NCBI RefSeq assembly: GCF_037975245.1
Contig: NC_092574.1
Coordinates: forward strand, 25,253,213 to 25,317,212
Length of the DNA stretch: 64,000 bases
Direction: 5' to 3'
From: Apostichopus japonicus
Taxonomy: Eukaryota; Echinodermata; Holothuroidea; Aspidochirotida; Stichopodidae
Shown here piece by piece: positions 25,901 to 33,849 of the stretch; the first letter of the stretch is position 1, and each line of letters opens with the position of its first letter. Below the pieces are notes generated by a model, which made no database searches, had not been told where the DNA came from, and saw only the letters and a list, made by a program, of their open reading frames with translations. Position numbers and translations under genes: made by a program.

Positions 25901-28900
25901 GTTCATTTTTTCTAAAGTTCATTGCAGATACTCTCAAAGACAGATTAATCGTGGGATGGCGATGGCGATGGCGATGGTGAAGATGAAGATGAACAATCAA
26001 TAATTTAATTGGAAAGCTGTTCTGGGTGTCGAGTAATTGCTTGATAGTTAAGTGGATGATAACCCCAAGTGACTTTTCACACTTACTATAATTCGTTACT
26101 ACATTCTCGTAAAAAGCCTGAATTAAGGAAACTGCTGATTTCATGATTCAATAAAAATCGAGCTATTCTGCAATGCTCAAATTGTAGTTACTTCACTCTT
26201 ACCATCATTTTAATATCTTGATAAAAATAAGGACCCATGTATATGTCTTTCAAAACCATTAAGCAATGAATGAACTTATTTGCAGTAACGTGACCTGGCT
26301 TGGGTGATTGATTAGTGTACCCTGTAAATTCGTTATTGAATTAAGTTGAGATGTAGGGTTTTTTTTGCGATGAGTCTTGGTTTCGAAGAACTTGCCCCGA
26401 ATAAAGCCTGTCCTGAATTTCATGATCGTGTAATTTGATTTTATCATGGACGTTTACTTGCCAAAAACACCATGACTTCAGATTGTTCAAGTTTCTTTGA
26501 ACAGAATGGCTACAGGGCTCAAACTTTGACGGCGGCATAGGAGGGAGAGGATAAGAGCTGCCATTTTTGTCAGCATTTCTGTGGTTTGTGCCTACCTGCA
26601 ATAAATGGTGCCATTCCAAATGCATCAACCACTTGTACATGCTTATCGGGTTGATTCCTAATCTGGTATTGCTCTATCCATCTGAAATCCTGTGATATGT
26701 CTGATGCTATTCAATGAAAACAAAAAGTCGTATGATTTGCCTTAAGCCTGGCAAAAAAGAAAATATCTTTATAAGAACATAGCCAACAATTATAAATAGC
26801 AAACAACAAATTAATGAAAAGCAAATTGATGAAATTTTGGGAAAGATCATATTTGAGAAAGAAAATCTGTGTCCTTTAAAGTAAAAAGGGAAACACAAAA
26901 TAAGAAAACCCCATGTAATGAGACATCTACATTTACAAGAAAATACCATTGCAGCCACAAAAGCAAACGTCTCTAACTTTAAAGCATATTGTAGGAATAT
27001 GTTGGCTGCCACATAATTATGAACAAACCAAATCATACAATATTAGCAAAAAAACTATCAAGAATTGATATCTCACCTGACATGCAATCCTTTAACTTTG
27101 AAAAGAAATCAACGGCTTTATTGTCATACACAATGTCTACCTCAAGTGTTTCGTCAGTTGTCACCATAGTCGCCCTCTGTACAAACTTAGCTTGCGGTGC
27201 TAAAAAAAGTAGCAGAAACATTTAACAACAGCCTTAGTACAAGAAGAATCATTACTTTCTTTACCAATTACTGGGTAATCCTATATATATTAAACATTGA
27301 TAATTTAGCCTCTCCTTTTCAAACGTGTTAGTTGCAATAATTAGGTCAGAATCACACCATAATTTGTTCATGTGTTTTATTAATAGATAACACTCGAGTA
27401 TATTAAGAATATCACTGAACACCAGGTAACATAATAAGGGACATATTTTAGTTTTAATAATAATAGTGACATTATTTAAGCTTTCCATGTGCGCCTAAGT
27501 TGTTTTTTGTACGTAACAGTTATGTCTTAACTAATATTGACTTTGCTTGAACTTGAAACTTTGAAAGCATACTTACATAAGCTGTATCTAAAATCTCCTT
27601 TGAGTTTTAACACTTTTTGTATGTTTAGTTGGTGTGCAGATGTTAATTGCTGTTGTACGTGTTTGTAAAAGAAAAGTCTGAAAAGGAAAGTAAAAAGTAA
27701 GTCTTAGTTTAAACGAATACGAACATTTTCATGCAATTATTTAAAGGTTATTTTTTCAATTGCATTCCCTAGTTCTGATATTAATATAATTTATTATTCT
27801 CTCATTACAGACTTCCTACACTCTGCAGACCCAGAATTGGCCTGTCCCGTGTGCGGCCAAGTAGTGCGAGACTTCAGTAGTCACTTCATGAATGCGTCAA
27901 TCAGCCTGAGTATAAGTGTTACTTACTTATTATCACGTGTAGACAGCACAAAATGCCATGATTAATACAGAAACTTTCAAACACCACAACATGCTACATA
28001 CACATAACTTAACAAGGTAATACTCGACCAAATATAAACGTTTCACTATGAACTCATTTTCTGTTCCATTCTATACTTAACAATGATAGTTAGTAGTGCA
28101 ATAGATCCTCTCTTGCAAGGCTACCACAAATGTTCTTAGAAGAAACATTTGGAAATGAATGCTCCCAGTTTTTAAAACATTTCATGGACGGTACGGTTTC
28201 TAGCTTTGGATTCACTTTATACTGGTCTCACCATAAAAGTATTACTAGTGTATCTTGATGCCCTCAGTTGTCTTTCTTTAAGTTTGGCACATTAATTGTA
28301 GTGGATATGTCAGTATTAAAAACTTACGCATGTTCCCCTTCTATTGATGCCCCATGGTTGACGAGGGCAAGAATATGGTCGCCTGTTGTACCATGGGTAA
28401 CGACCTTACATTTGATGCAGTAATTGGTCAAAGGTAAAGGAAAACACGAGATCGATAGTAGACAATGTTAACAATAACAATATATATACTTATACTAATG
28501 TATTTTACTGAGGATTGCAGTAACTTTAACCGGTCAAAAACACATCCTCATAGTATTTTGTATTGCTGAGATAACCACATCCTCATAATATTTTGAATTA
28601 CTGTGATAACAACATCATCATAGCATTTTGTATTGCTGGGATAAACACATCCCCAATGTATTTTGTATTTCTGAGATAATCACATCGCTATAGTATTTTG
28701 TATTGCTGAGAGAACAATGCACATCCTCAGAATATTTTGTATCGCGAAGATTTGAGGGTATTTTTTAACTACGTGATATGTTTGGATGCAGCAATGATGT
28801 CATCGGTGCAATTAAACTGAATATGTCTTTGTTTTGTTTTTTTAAATTGCAAATTAATTTACCCACAGAAGAAAATGGTATCTCTGCGCTAGAGTTTCAC

Positions 28901-30208
28901 TTAAATGAAGCTCTAAATACATAGAACATTGACAGCTTAGCAAATAAATGTATCAGGTTCATGGATAAATCAACGAGAATATTAGAATTAGTAAAACCAT
29001 TTAGGAAAAGTTACCCAGATGGCATCACAGAGCACATCCTGTGGCTCACTTTCTGTAGTAAGAGACTTAGGTTTCGTCACTTAAACTAAGTTACAGTGAA
29101 TCCTTCTTGTCTTGAGTCATTTCAATAAGAGTGTGGAATATTTTTCTTTGCAATAAAGGTTTTACATTGTATGCCACCAGAATATCGTTTTAATACATTG
29201 ATTTGAATTCCATAATTTTCCTCTTTTTGCACACTCGTTCATTCCAGTATTCCAGTCTCTCATTTACATACACTTACCGCAATATCATTCTTACATGTGA
29301 ATACAAAAAATTAAAATTAAAACTCGAGTTAAAACTATCATTAAGTATAGATAATACCATATTGTAAGACCATAACCTCTTAACCTATCTGTGTCAATTA
29401 GTAACAAGATGTTTCTCTTTCTTCTTAAAGGGGGGGGGGGGGCAGAAACACTATATAAACAACAACCCTACACTTATTTTGTGTCATGCAATGAAAAATA
29501 CTTTGCTGGGAAGTTTAGTTTTCAGAATGCTGGATTTAACAAAGTTATGTTTCTAATCACTTCTGTATCATTTGTTATGGAAAATTGATCTGCTAAATGC
29601 TGTAGAAGTATATAAGAACTTAAACTTCACACTTCGAGATTAAATATTTTCAAACGATTGATATTGCTATGGAATTTTAGTATCGAAAACACCGAAAAAT
29701 TATATATATTAATTATATTATATGAAAAACAACTCGTAAAGCTGTTTTATCATTACAGAAACCTACAAAATAGATATACATATAGTCCAGCCAAGGTTAC
29801 TAGGGTAAAAACAGTATCAAATGGTTTAGTCAAAGCTGATGCAACTAGTTGAAAGTCAAGAATCAGTTTAGTAGGTAGGTAGGTAGGTAGTAGGTTTAGT
29901 ATGGGAATTAGCCTGTATGCCATTTTCTTAAACGTGTATATGTACTACATTGTAAATTTAACAGGCTTAACGTGTCATTTTTATAAAAAGTAACTAAATT
30001 CCTTGAAGTATTACAAACATCTGGTCTTAAAATATGAATGCAAAATATTAGTCTGTTGTGTTCTTAGGTGAGTGACATGCAGTAAAGGAGACATCATATT
30101 TGCAAGCAGATTTAGCTGGTTTTACTTTTCAAGAAAGGATATGGCCGTGCAGAAATCGTTTCCATTGTACTGGGATAAAAATAATTGAATAGCTTCCTTA
30201 GGTTCCAT
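10836..30208 (-). CDS. OCRL: OCRL/INPP5B-type inositol polyphosphate 5-phosphatase, 23 exons
   Basis: Exons on the minus strand join to about 2934 nt, 977 residues plus TGA (human OCRL 901, INPP5B 993). Order: PH-like region (residues 1-130), Pro-rich linker (about 165-270), 5-phosphatase (about 300-597) with [41 protein letters not shown] and [13 protein letters not shown] domain (about 600-755) with QPSCFGS, and RhoGAP-like domain (about 800-977) with [20 protein letters not shown] and ASLFGE. The family removes the 5-phosphate of PI(4,5)P2 and PI(3,4,5)P3 on Golgi and endosomal membranes, with the ASH and RhoGAP parts binding Rab and Rac/Cdc42 GTPases. Vertebrate OCRL and INPP5B are duplicates, so this may be the undivided ancestor form. 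Introns 1, 17 and 20 look U12-type. The junction of exons 15 and 16 is out of phase by one base as read. Confidence 0.92.
11831..11945 (-). CDS. OCRL: OCRL exon 22
   Basis: Encodes [20 protein letters not shown] and continues to DGDTL (vertebrate VISQLPxxHRNVFxYLMAFL). Acceptor ttggcag, donor gtatat. Confidence 0.92.
12169..12296 (-). CDS. OCRL: OCRL exon 21
   Basis: Encodes [20 protein letters not shown] and continues to RNTSCCKQ. The vertebrate LPEPV loop is LSVPV here. Donor gtgagt. Confidence 0.93.
12297..13993 (-). other. OCRL: U12-type GT-AG intron 20 of OCRL
   Basis: The donor GTATCCTTTC (13984-13993) matches the U12 GT-AG donor. Branch CCCTTAAC (about 12309-12316) lies about 12 nt from the ccag acceptor at 12297-12300. 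The join C|CT gives [14 protein letters not shown], matching vertebrate TIPGSNHSVAEALL. Confidence 0.87.
12506..12983. mobile_element. TTAA-flanked MITE in OCRL intron 20
   Basis: TTAA occurs at both ends (12506-12509 and 12980-12983) next to inverted ends GGTGACCA and TGGTCACC. Repeated GGGACA/TGTCCC motifs lie inside the right end. TTAA target duplication suggests piggyBac-superfamily mobilisation. No coding capacity. Confidence 0.7.
13994..14075 (-). CDS. OCRL: OCRL exon 20
   Basis: Encodes [20 protein letters not shown] and DTGAQVL; vertebrates have QEDLFxxPG..CLDT. It ends with C before GTATCCTTTC. Reading on meets TGA. Confidence 0.92.
14940..15053 (-). CDS. OCRL: OCRL exon 19
   Basis: Encodes [11 protein letters not shown] and [20 protein letters not shown], the start of the RhoGAP-like domain (vertebrate VPKEIWxLVDHL). 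Donor gtaagt. Confidence 0.9.
15221..15331 (-). CDS. OCRL: OCRL exon 18 (ASH end)
   Basis: Encodes [20 protein letters not shown] and continues to KIMEM; vertebrates have GNYLPSCFG here. It starts after an AC acceptor at 15332-15333. Donor gtaagt. Confidence 0.92.
15332..15965 (-). other. OCRL: U12-type AT-AC intron 17 of OCRL
   Basis: The donor ATATCCTTTG (15956-15965) matches the U12 AT-AC consensus. The branch region TATCTTAACTC (about 15340-15350) carries the CTTAAC core, 12 nt from the AC acceptor at 15332-15333. The join gives [17 protein letters not shown], colinear with vertebrate OCRL and INPP5B, and no AG acceptor gives the same alignment. Confidence 0.88.
15966..16090 (-). CDS. 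OCRL: OCRL exon 17 (ASH domain)
   Basis: Encodes [20 protein letters not shown] and [14 protein letters not shown]. It ends at TAC TAC before ATATCCTTTG. Reading on would meet TAA within 13 nt, so splicing at the AT-AC site is required for the downstream homology. Confidence 0.92.
16959..17164 (-). CDS. OCRL: OCRL exon 16 (ASH domain)
   Basis: Encodes [17 protein letters not shown] and continues to [13 protein letters not shown], a beta-rich ASH segment. The best acceptor (acaacag) leaves one G before TTC, which needs a phase-2 donor, whereas exon 15 ends in phase 0; the start is therefore uncertain by a base or a micro-exon. Donor gtaaag. Confidence 0.8.
17992..18102 (-). CDS. OCRL: OCRL exon 15
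   Basis: Encodes [20 protein letters not shown] and [10 protein letters not shown], the linker from 5-phosphatase to ASH. Acceptor tttacag, donor gtaagt, phase 0. Confidence 0.92.
18469..18604 (-). CDS. OCRL: OCRL exon 14 (PSWCDR and SDHKPV)
   Basis: Encodes [16 protein letters not shown] and [14 protein letters not shown], the second 5-phosphatase signature and the catalytic Asp-His. Donor gttcgt. Confidence 0.95.
19002..19111 (-). CDS. OCRL: OCRL exon 13
   Basis: Encodes [20 protein letters not shown] and [16 protein letters not shown], the conserved FxPTYKYD substrate-specificity stretch. An internal GTACTT is not used. Donor gtaagg. Confidence 0.93.
19430..19525. repeat. Two-copy direct duplication in OCRL intron 12
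   Basis: ACAACTAATATAAAGCCGGC occurs twice, at about 19450 and 19500, with similar T-rich lead sequence. Confidence 0.75.
19816..19927 (-). CDS. OCRL: OCRL exon 12 (WxGDxNYR motif)
   Basis: Encodes [20 protein letters not shown] and continues to SLLENDQ. The Asp and Asn of GDLNYR are catalytic residues of 5-phosphatases. Donor gttcgt. Confidence 0.95.
20715..20915. repeat. About 40-bp tandem repeat, 5 copies, OCRL intron 11
   Basis: Five copies with the core TGAACTGATATCTTGTGTT followed by GCATTTATTCCATTTCAC, with point differences. It ends about 180 bp before exon 11. Confidence 0.85.
21094..21167 (-). CDS. OCRL: OCRL exon 11
   Basis: Encodes [20 protein letters not shown] and IRSH, matching vertebrate DYKDICxRMxF. 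Donor gtaagt; the split codon GA|T continues into VIWMGD. Confidence 0.93.
21282..21389 (-). CDS. OCRL: OCRL exon 10
   Basis: Encodes [30 protein letters not shown] and CDRRNQ. The NSHLAAH histidine region is part of the catalytic core. Donor gtacgg. Confidence 0.95.
22017..22133 (-). CDS. OCRL: OCRL exon 9
   Basis: Encodes [20 protein letters not shown] and [12 protein letters not shown]; the LVGIMLL and TVxTGIMG stretches are signature of OCRL/INPP5B. Donor gtaaga. Confidence 0.95.
22879..23101 (-). CDS. OCRL: OCRL exon 8 (5-phosphatase start)
   Basis: Encodes [32 protein letters not shown] and [13 protein letters not shown]. The NVNG Asn and QELDL Glu are metal/phosphate-site residues in this family. 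Donor gtaagt. Confidence 0.95.
24477..24566 (-). CDS. OCRL: OCRL exon 7
   Basis: Encodes [20 protein letters not shown] and DFTYLQPF, the helix and lead-in to the 5-phosphatase domain (vertebrate KREKEYxxIQTFRFF). Acceptor tttttag, donor gtgaga. Confidence 0.9.
25165..25492 (-). CDS. OCRL: OCRL exon 6, proline-rich linker
   Basis: The longest exon (328 nt, about 108 residues), rich in Pro, Ser, Thr and Asn and without predicted fold. It has SH3-ligand-like [10 protein letters not shown] and NPPPRPPPF; vertebrate OCRL has a short PPPPPF stretch in the same linker. Acceptor tcaaag, donor gtgagt. Confidence 0.85.
26596..26700 (-). CDS. OCRL: OCRL exon 5
   Basis: Acceptor catcag at 26701-26706 is the one that keeps phase; the AG at 26690-26691 does not. 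It encodes [15 protein letters not shown] and ends GMAPFIA. Donor gtaggc. Confidence 0.8.
27077..27199 (-). CDS. OCRL: OCRL exon 4 (PH region)
   Basis: Acceptor ttttttag, donor gtgaga. It contains [14 protein letters not shown] and ends [10 protein letters not shown], resembling the last strand and C-terminal helix of a PH fold. Confidence 0.82.
27577..27677 (-). CDS. OCRL: OCRL exon 3 (PH region)
   Basis: Acceptor ttttcag, donor gtaagt, 33 residues beginning [15 protein letters not shown] and ending GDFRYSL. Phases fit both neighbours. Confidence 0.82.
28328..28419 (-). CDS. OCRL: OCRL exon 2 (PH region)
   Basis: Donor gtaagt. It encodes [19 protein letters not shown] and EGEH, with the split codon giving EHALFFY across the junction, close to EHALFLY in vertebrate INPP5B. 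Start 28419 assumes an AC acceptor; the AG at 28405-28406 is in the same phase and would drop five residues. Confidence 0.75.
28420..30142 (-). other. OCRL: Candidate U12-type AT-AC intron 1 of OCRL
   Basis: The donor reads ATATCCTTTC at 30133-30142, a full match to the U12 AT-AC donor. Near the 3' end the minus strand reads TTCCTTTAC (one mismatch to the U12 branch consensus TTCCTTAAC), then 15 nt to an AC at 28420-28421. Both ends keep phase 0. Confidence 0.6.
28535..28750. repeat. About 40-bp tandem repeat, 5-6 copies, OCRL intron 1
   Basis: Degenerate units of the form CACATCCTCATAGTATTTTG followed by TATTGCTGAGATAA. Confidence 0.8.
30143..30208 (-). CDS. OCRL: OCRL exon 1 (first coding exon)
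   Basis: ATG at 30208, 22 residues beginning [16 protein letters not shown], ending GCC before ATATCCTTTC. A 5' UTR acceptor (ctaacag) lies at 30244-30250. The frame stays open from that acceptor to the ATG, so an N-terminal extension from an unseen upstream exon is possible. The join to exon 2 rests on phase and on the U12-like sites. Confidence 0.65.
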
Positions 30209-31757
30209 TATTTTTATTTCTCTCCGGGTCCATTCATCTCCTTCTGTTAGAAAAATATGTACAGAATATCACGGTGAGTGTAAAACTATTTTCTATAACG
30301 TTTTATGACTAAAAATAATAATTGGAGTAAAGCTTCCAGTTACAATTAAATATCTAAATGTAATGGTGGAATATGCCCTAAAAGGGTAATAAGTACAAGC
30401 TTTAACTTTAGGCCTATATGTAGATTTGCGAGCAACGTACAGGGTAGTACCGGTCGTGAGTTGCTCACACCTAAGCATTAAAGGGTGGACATAACTAGTT
30501 AGCCCAAGACAGTGGAATGATTTCCTTTTTTCGCTGGTCAAGTTGAAATATTTCTCTGGCTGGATTTGTCCCACGGGTCGGTTATCGGGAACCTTTGTTA
30601 TATGTATATATTCATTAATATAAAACAAAAACTGTAAGCAAACTGCTTATCCACTGAGCCTGTGTAAGAGAATGTTTAAAGTTAGTTTTTGCCAGGCGTT
30701 TCGATCCTAGCAGGATCTTCTTCAGAGGCAAAAAGAAAAGAAAAATGATAAATTCAATAAAAAATATCTTCATTAGTGTAATCTACGTCTAGTTTAAGGT
30801 TACGTATATTCATAACCCATCTGTTATCAATAACCTTCGACTAAGCACCTGTTAAAGTATCTATTCCTTGGTACTAAATAACTATACAGGTCATTTACTA
30901 TACAAACCTGTTCCGTGTGTGCAATACCGAAGGAACACTGATTTCCTATCCTGTGTTAGTGGAAGTTAACTCTTCAGATCAATAGTCATAATGCTATATG
31001 GTATAGCGAGGGTTCTACACAGTGAACAAAGTGGTGACTGAGCGTTACAGAGCGGGTAATTCTCAATTATGTAAACATTGTCGGTCCAAGGTCCAAAGAC
31101 ATTTGAAGTATTTGCGAAATAGCGTTCCATAAGGAGACATATTTTTCCTGGAGATACTCATCCATTTGCAAGCTGCTATATTTATAGGCCTGTAAGGAAA
31201 CACCGAACGTTTGAGGCTGCTAGCTTTTCTTTACAGCTTCCTTTTATTCCAATTCATGTCATTTTACTCGTCCGGGCAAAAGTGGTGGGAAGTTCTGGAG
31301 TGGTACTTTCAGATCATACCATCTCCACTTCATACCCAACACACACCCACACGCACACTTTTCTATATGTTCCGACCCTTTTTGCGCCCTTCCCATTCCC
31401 TTAAGTAAAGCAAAATTGGTACTTTAAACGAAGAATTTTGATCAGATTTATTTATTTTAATAGGTTGCTTAAAATTGTTTAATTAATTATCATAATTTTG
31501 CTAACAGTTTCAAATTACTTTCTTATATAACCTGTCATAGACTTTTTAACCCTTCAAAATATTCCTGTCGTCAATCAATGAGTGTTAAATTAGTCAATAA
31601 ATAGTGTCACTTTCGGAAAATGCTTTGAAGTTGAAAGTTGAACTCTGAACATTGGTTTCCGTCAAAAGAAGTTCTCTAGCCCCTTGTCTGTCATGCCTTA
31701 CTGTAACTTTCTGTAAGAACTGTACTGAGTGCTCTACTGTAACTTTAACGTAAGTTT
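30209..31757. other. Region upstream of OCRL exon 1, no gene seen
   Basis: No coding exon was recognised. It holds the 5' UTR acceptor at about 30244, a 102-bp hairpin repeat at 30632-30733, and presumably the unseen first exon and promoter of the OCRL-type gene. Confidence 0.5.
30632..30733 (-). repeat. 102-bp hairpin-bearing repeat, copy 1 (inverted to copy 2)
   Basis: Read on the minus strand it has CTGAAGAA, a perfect 5-bp hairpin GATCC-TGCTA-GGATC, GAAACG, and ends in GTGGATAAGCAGTTTGC. The same order, with substitutions, is found on the plus strand at 50148-50249. Resemblance to hammerhead-like termini of Penelope-type elements is only suggestive. Confidence 0.75.
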
Positions 31758-32061
31758 CAGGCGCGTATCCATGGGGGCATTGTGGGCGCGAAAGAGAGGA
31801 GAGAAAAAAAAGAGAGAAAAAAGAGAAAAAAGAGGGGGAAAAAGAGAAGGAAGGAGAGGAAGGAAGGGAAAAGAAAAAGAATAAAGAGAAAAAGGGGAAA
31901 AGGAGGGAACAGAAGAAAACCGCCAAGACACCGGGAAGAGAAAGAGGAACAGCGACTTAATTACAGCGCTGATCCCTATTTATATACACAGGGTAGTCAG
32001 GGACGGATCGAGGATTTCGGAAGGGGTGTGCGCCTCAGCCTACCCCTTACACCGACAGGCT
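31758..32061 (+). repeat. Left arm of an inverted repeat pair
   Basis: Starts CAGGCGCGTATCCATGGGGG, then a long purine-rich run, then ACACAGGGTAGTCAGGGACG and ends CCTACCCCTTACACCGAC. The same blocks occur in reverse complement and reverse order at 32858-33122. Confidence 0.85.
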
Positions 32062-32513
32062 AGCAATTCATTGCTTCGCTAATCAGAGTTTCGTGGTTAG
32101 ATCCACTCATCAGGCGATACAGCAGTATAATGCAAGTCTGCATTATCTTAGACACAATACAGCAGAACACACATAGAACAAGGGAACGATATTTTCGAGA
32201 GGGAAATGTTTCTTAACAAGAAAAAGGAATGATTGTCCGATGTTTGCGTCGACATTTTTCGACTACGGTGGGTTAAACCAAATAACCTTTCTAGACCTGT
32301 TACTTCTTCTGTTGCTGCGGCTCGGAGAAGGTGAGCTTGTGTTTGAACCCGCTGTTGTTTAGTGCTTGTTGGTAAATAGGAGCGGCTTTGTTTAAAACTT
32401 CCTAATTCGAAGAGATGTCACACAATCTTCTGTTGATGGACACTGGTAGATTTGTTAGTGTAACTTGCGGGTGGTTGGATTAACTGTGTATGTACTGTGG
32501 AGTGTTGCCATAC

Positions 32514-32637
32514 TATATATATATATATATATATATATAGTCCCATATTTTTGCAATACTGATATGACAAACATTTTGTTCTACTCATATCTTAATGTTG
32601 GCAATATAAATTTTCTGTGGGTATGAGTTGAATAAAG

Positions 32638-32704
<67 letters not shown>

Positions 32705-32738
32705 TAGATAGATATATATAGATATATATATATATATG

Positions 32739-32798
<60 letters not shown>

Positions 32799-32816
32799 TA
32801 TAAATATATATATACA
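32514..32816. repeat. TA-rich microsatellites between the inverted arms
   Basis: A short (TA)n run at 32514-32539 and a long one at 32641-32816 with GATA and AAAT interruptions. Tyr-Ile open frames across it are artefacts. Confidence 0.95.
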
Positions 32817-32857
32817 TTAGTGAGAGAGGAAAAATAGAAACGTAAAAAATTGATTTG

Positions 32858-33122
32858 TCGGTGTAAGGGGTAGGGTGACGCACTCTCCTCCATTATCATC
32901 GATCCGTCAACGGCTACCCTGTGTATATAATAGTGATCAGCGCTGTAATTATGACTGTTCCTATTCTCTTCCCGGTGTCTTGGCGTTAATCTTCTTCTCC
33001 CTCCTTTTTCTCTCTTCCCCCCCTTCTTTTTCCACTTTTTTTTCTTCTCTATTTTTTCTTTCCTCTTTTTCTTTCCAGAGGCGCGCGCCCCAATGCCATC
33101 ATGGAAACGCGCCTGGATACCT
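32858..33122 (-). repeat. Right arm of the inverted repeat pair
   Basis: On the minus strand it shares AGGCGCGTTTCCATGATGGC, the purine tract, CCAAGACACCGGGAAGAG and CTACCCCTTACACCGAC with the left arm. It could be a foldback element or two independent insertions of one family. Confidence 0.85.
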
Positions 33123-33359
33123 GTAGCTTTAATAGTGTCTATAGTACTTAAATACCTAGAAACAAATTCTTCGTTTACGTTCAGGATATCAAAGAGCAAT
33201 TGTTCTATAATTTGGATAACAGGTAATGCCTTAGGGACTCAAGATTATTTTTATTATCTCATCTCCCTACATGCAATTTATAGAGAGATGAGATACTTCA
33301 GATATGTGATGAATGTGTGTACGTGTGGGTGAGTGAACAAAAGGTGTCGGTAATTCCTC

Positions 33360-33530
33360 ATAGGCGCTATATCCTATCAAGTTCAAACTTGATGGGTAGG
33401 TACCTGACCATGAAAGTTCGTGCCTGTGTGCTTGATGACTCCATAGGTCAAAGATCAATAAACCTAAAAATTGTTTATTAATCGTTTTCTGATTGTCAAC
33501 AAGTAGGCAAAATTCATTGAACCACACGAT
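33360..33530 (+). repeat. Dispersed repeat, copy at 33.4 kb (others at 37265-37440 and 37480-37640)
   Basis: Shares AACTTGATGGGTAGGTACCTG, the AGGTCAAAG box, and ...CAACATGTTGG or similar ends with two copies just left of the satellite. A short family of about 170 bp, identity unknown. Confidence 0.6.
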
Positions 33531-33625
33531 ATGTTTGTTTATTTGTTTGTTTATTTTGTTTGTTTTTTGTTTATTTTGTTTGTTTATTTTGTTTATTTTG
33601 TTTTTTATTTTGTTTGTTCATTTGA
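33525..33625. repeat. TTTG/TTTATTTTG low-complexity tract
   Basis: Repeated TTTGTTTATTTTGTTTG motifs; the open frame over it is not coding. Confidence 0.9.
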
Positions 33626-33849
33626 TTTGTTTAATCACAAAAAAAAGGTGAAAGGAAAGCTTCGGTTAAGCCTGAAATGGTTTAACAGAGTAGAAGACTC
33701 CCTGATAAAATAATAAAGAAAAATATACCACAGGTTGAATGAGCAGAATGATACAGATAATTTAAGGAGCACTAACTAGACAGGATAACATTGTCCTAGT
33801 TCATAAAGGAATTAGCTATACATGGAATTACTTAATATACATAAATATA

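Noticed and set aside
26707-27036. 109-codon hydrophobic frame on the minus strand
   Set aside because: Falls in OCRL intron 4; hydrophobicity reflects T-rich intron sequence.
32581-33199. Long Tyr-Ile-rich open frames on the minus strand
   Set aside because: Product of the (TA)n microsatellite and the flanking purine tract; no homology.
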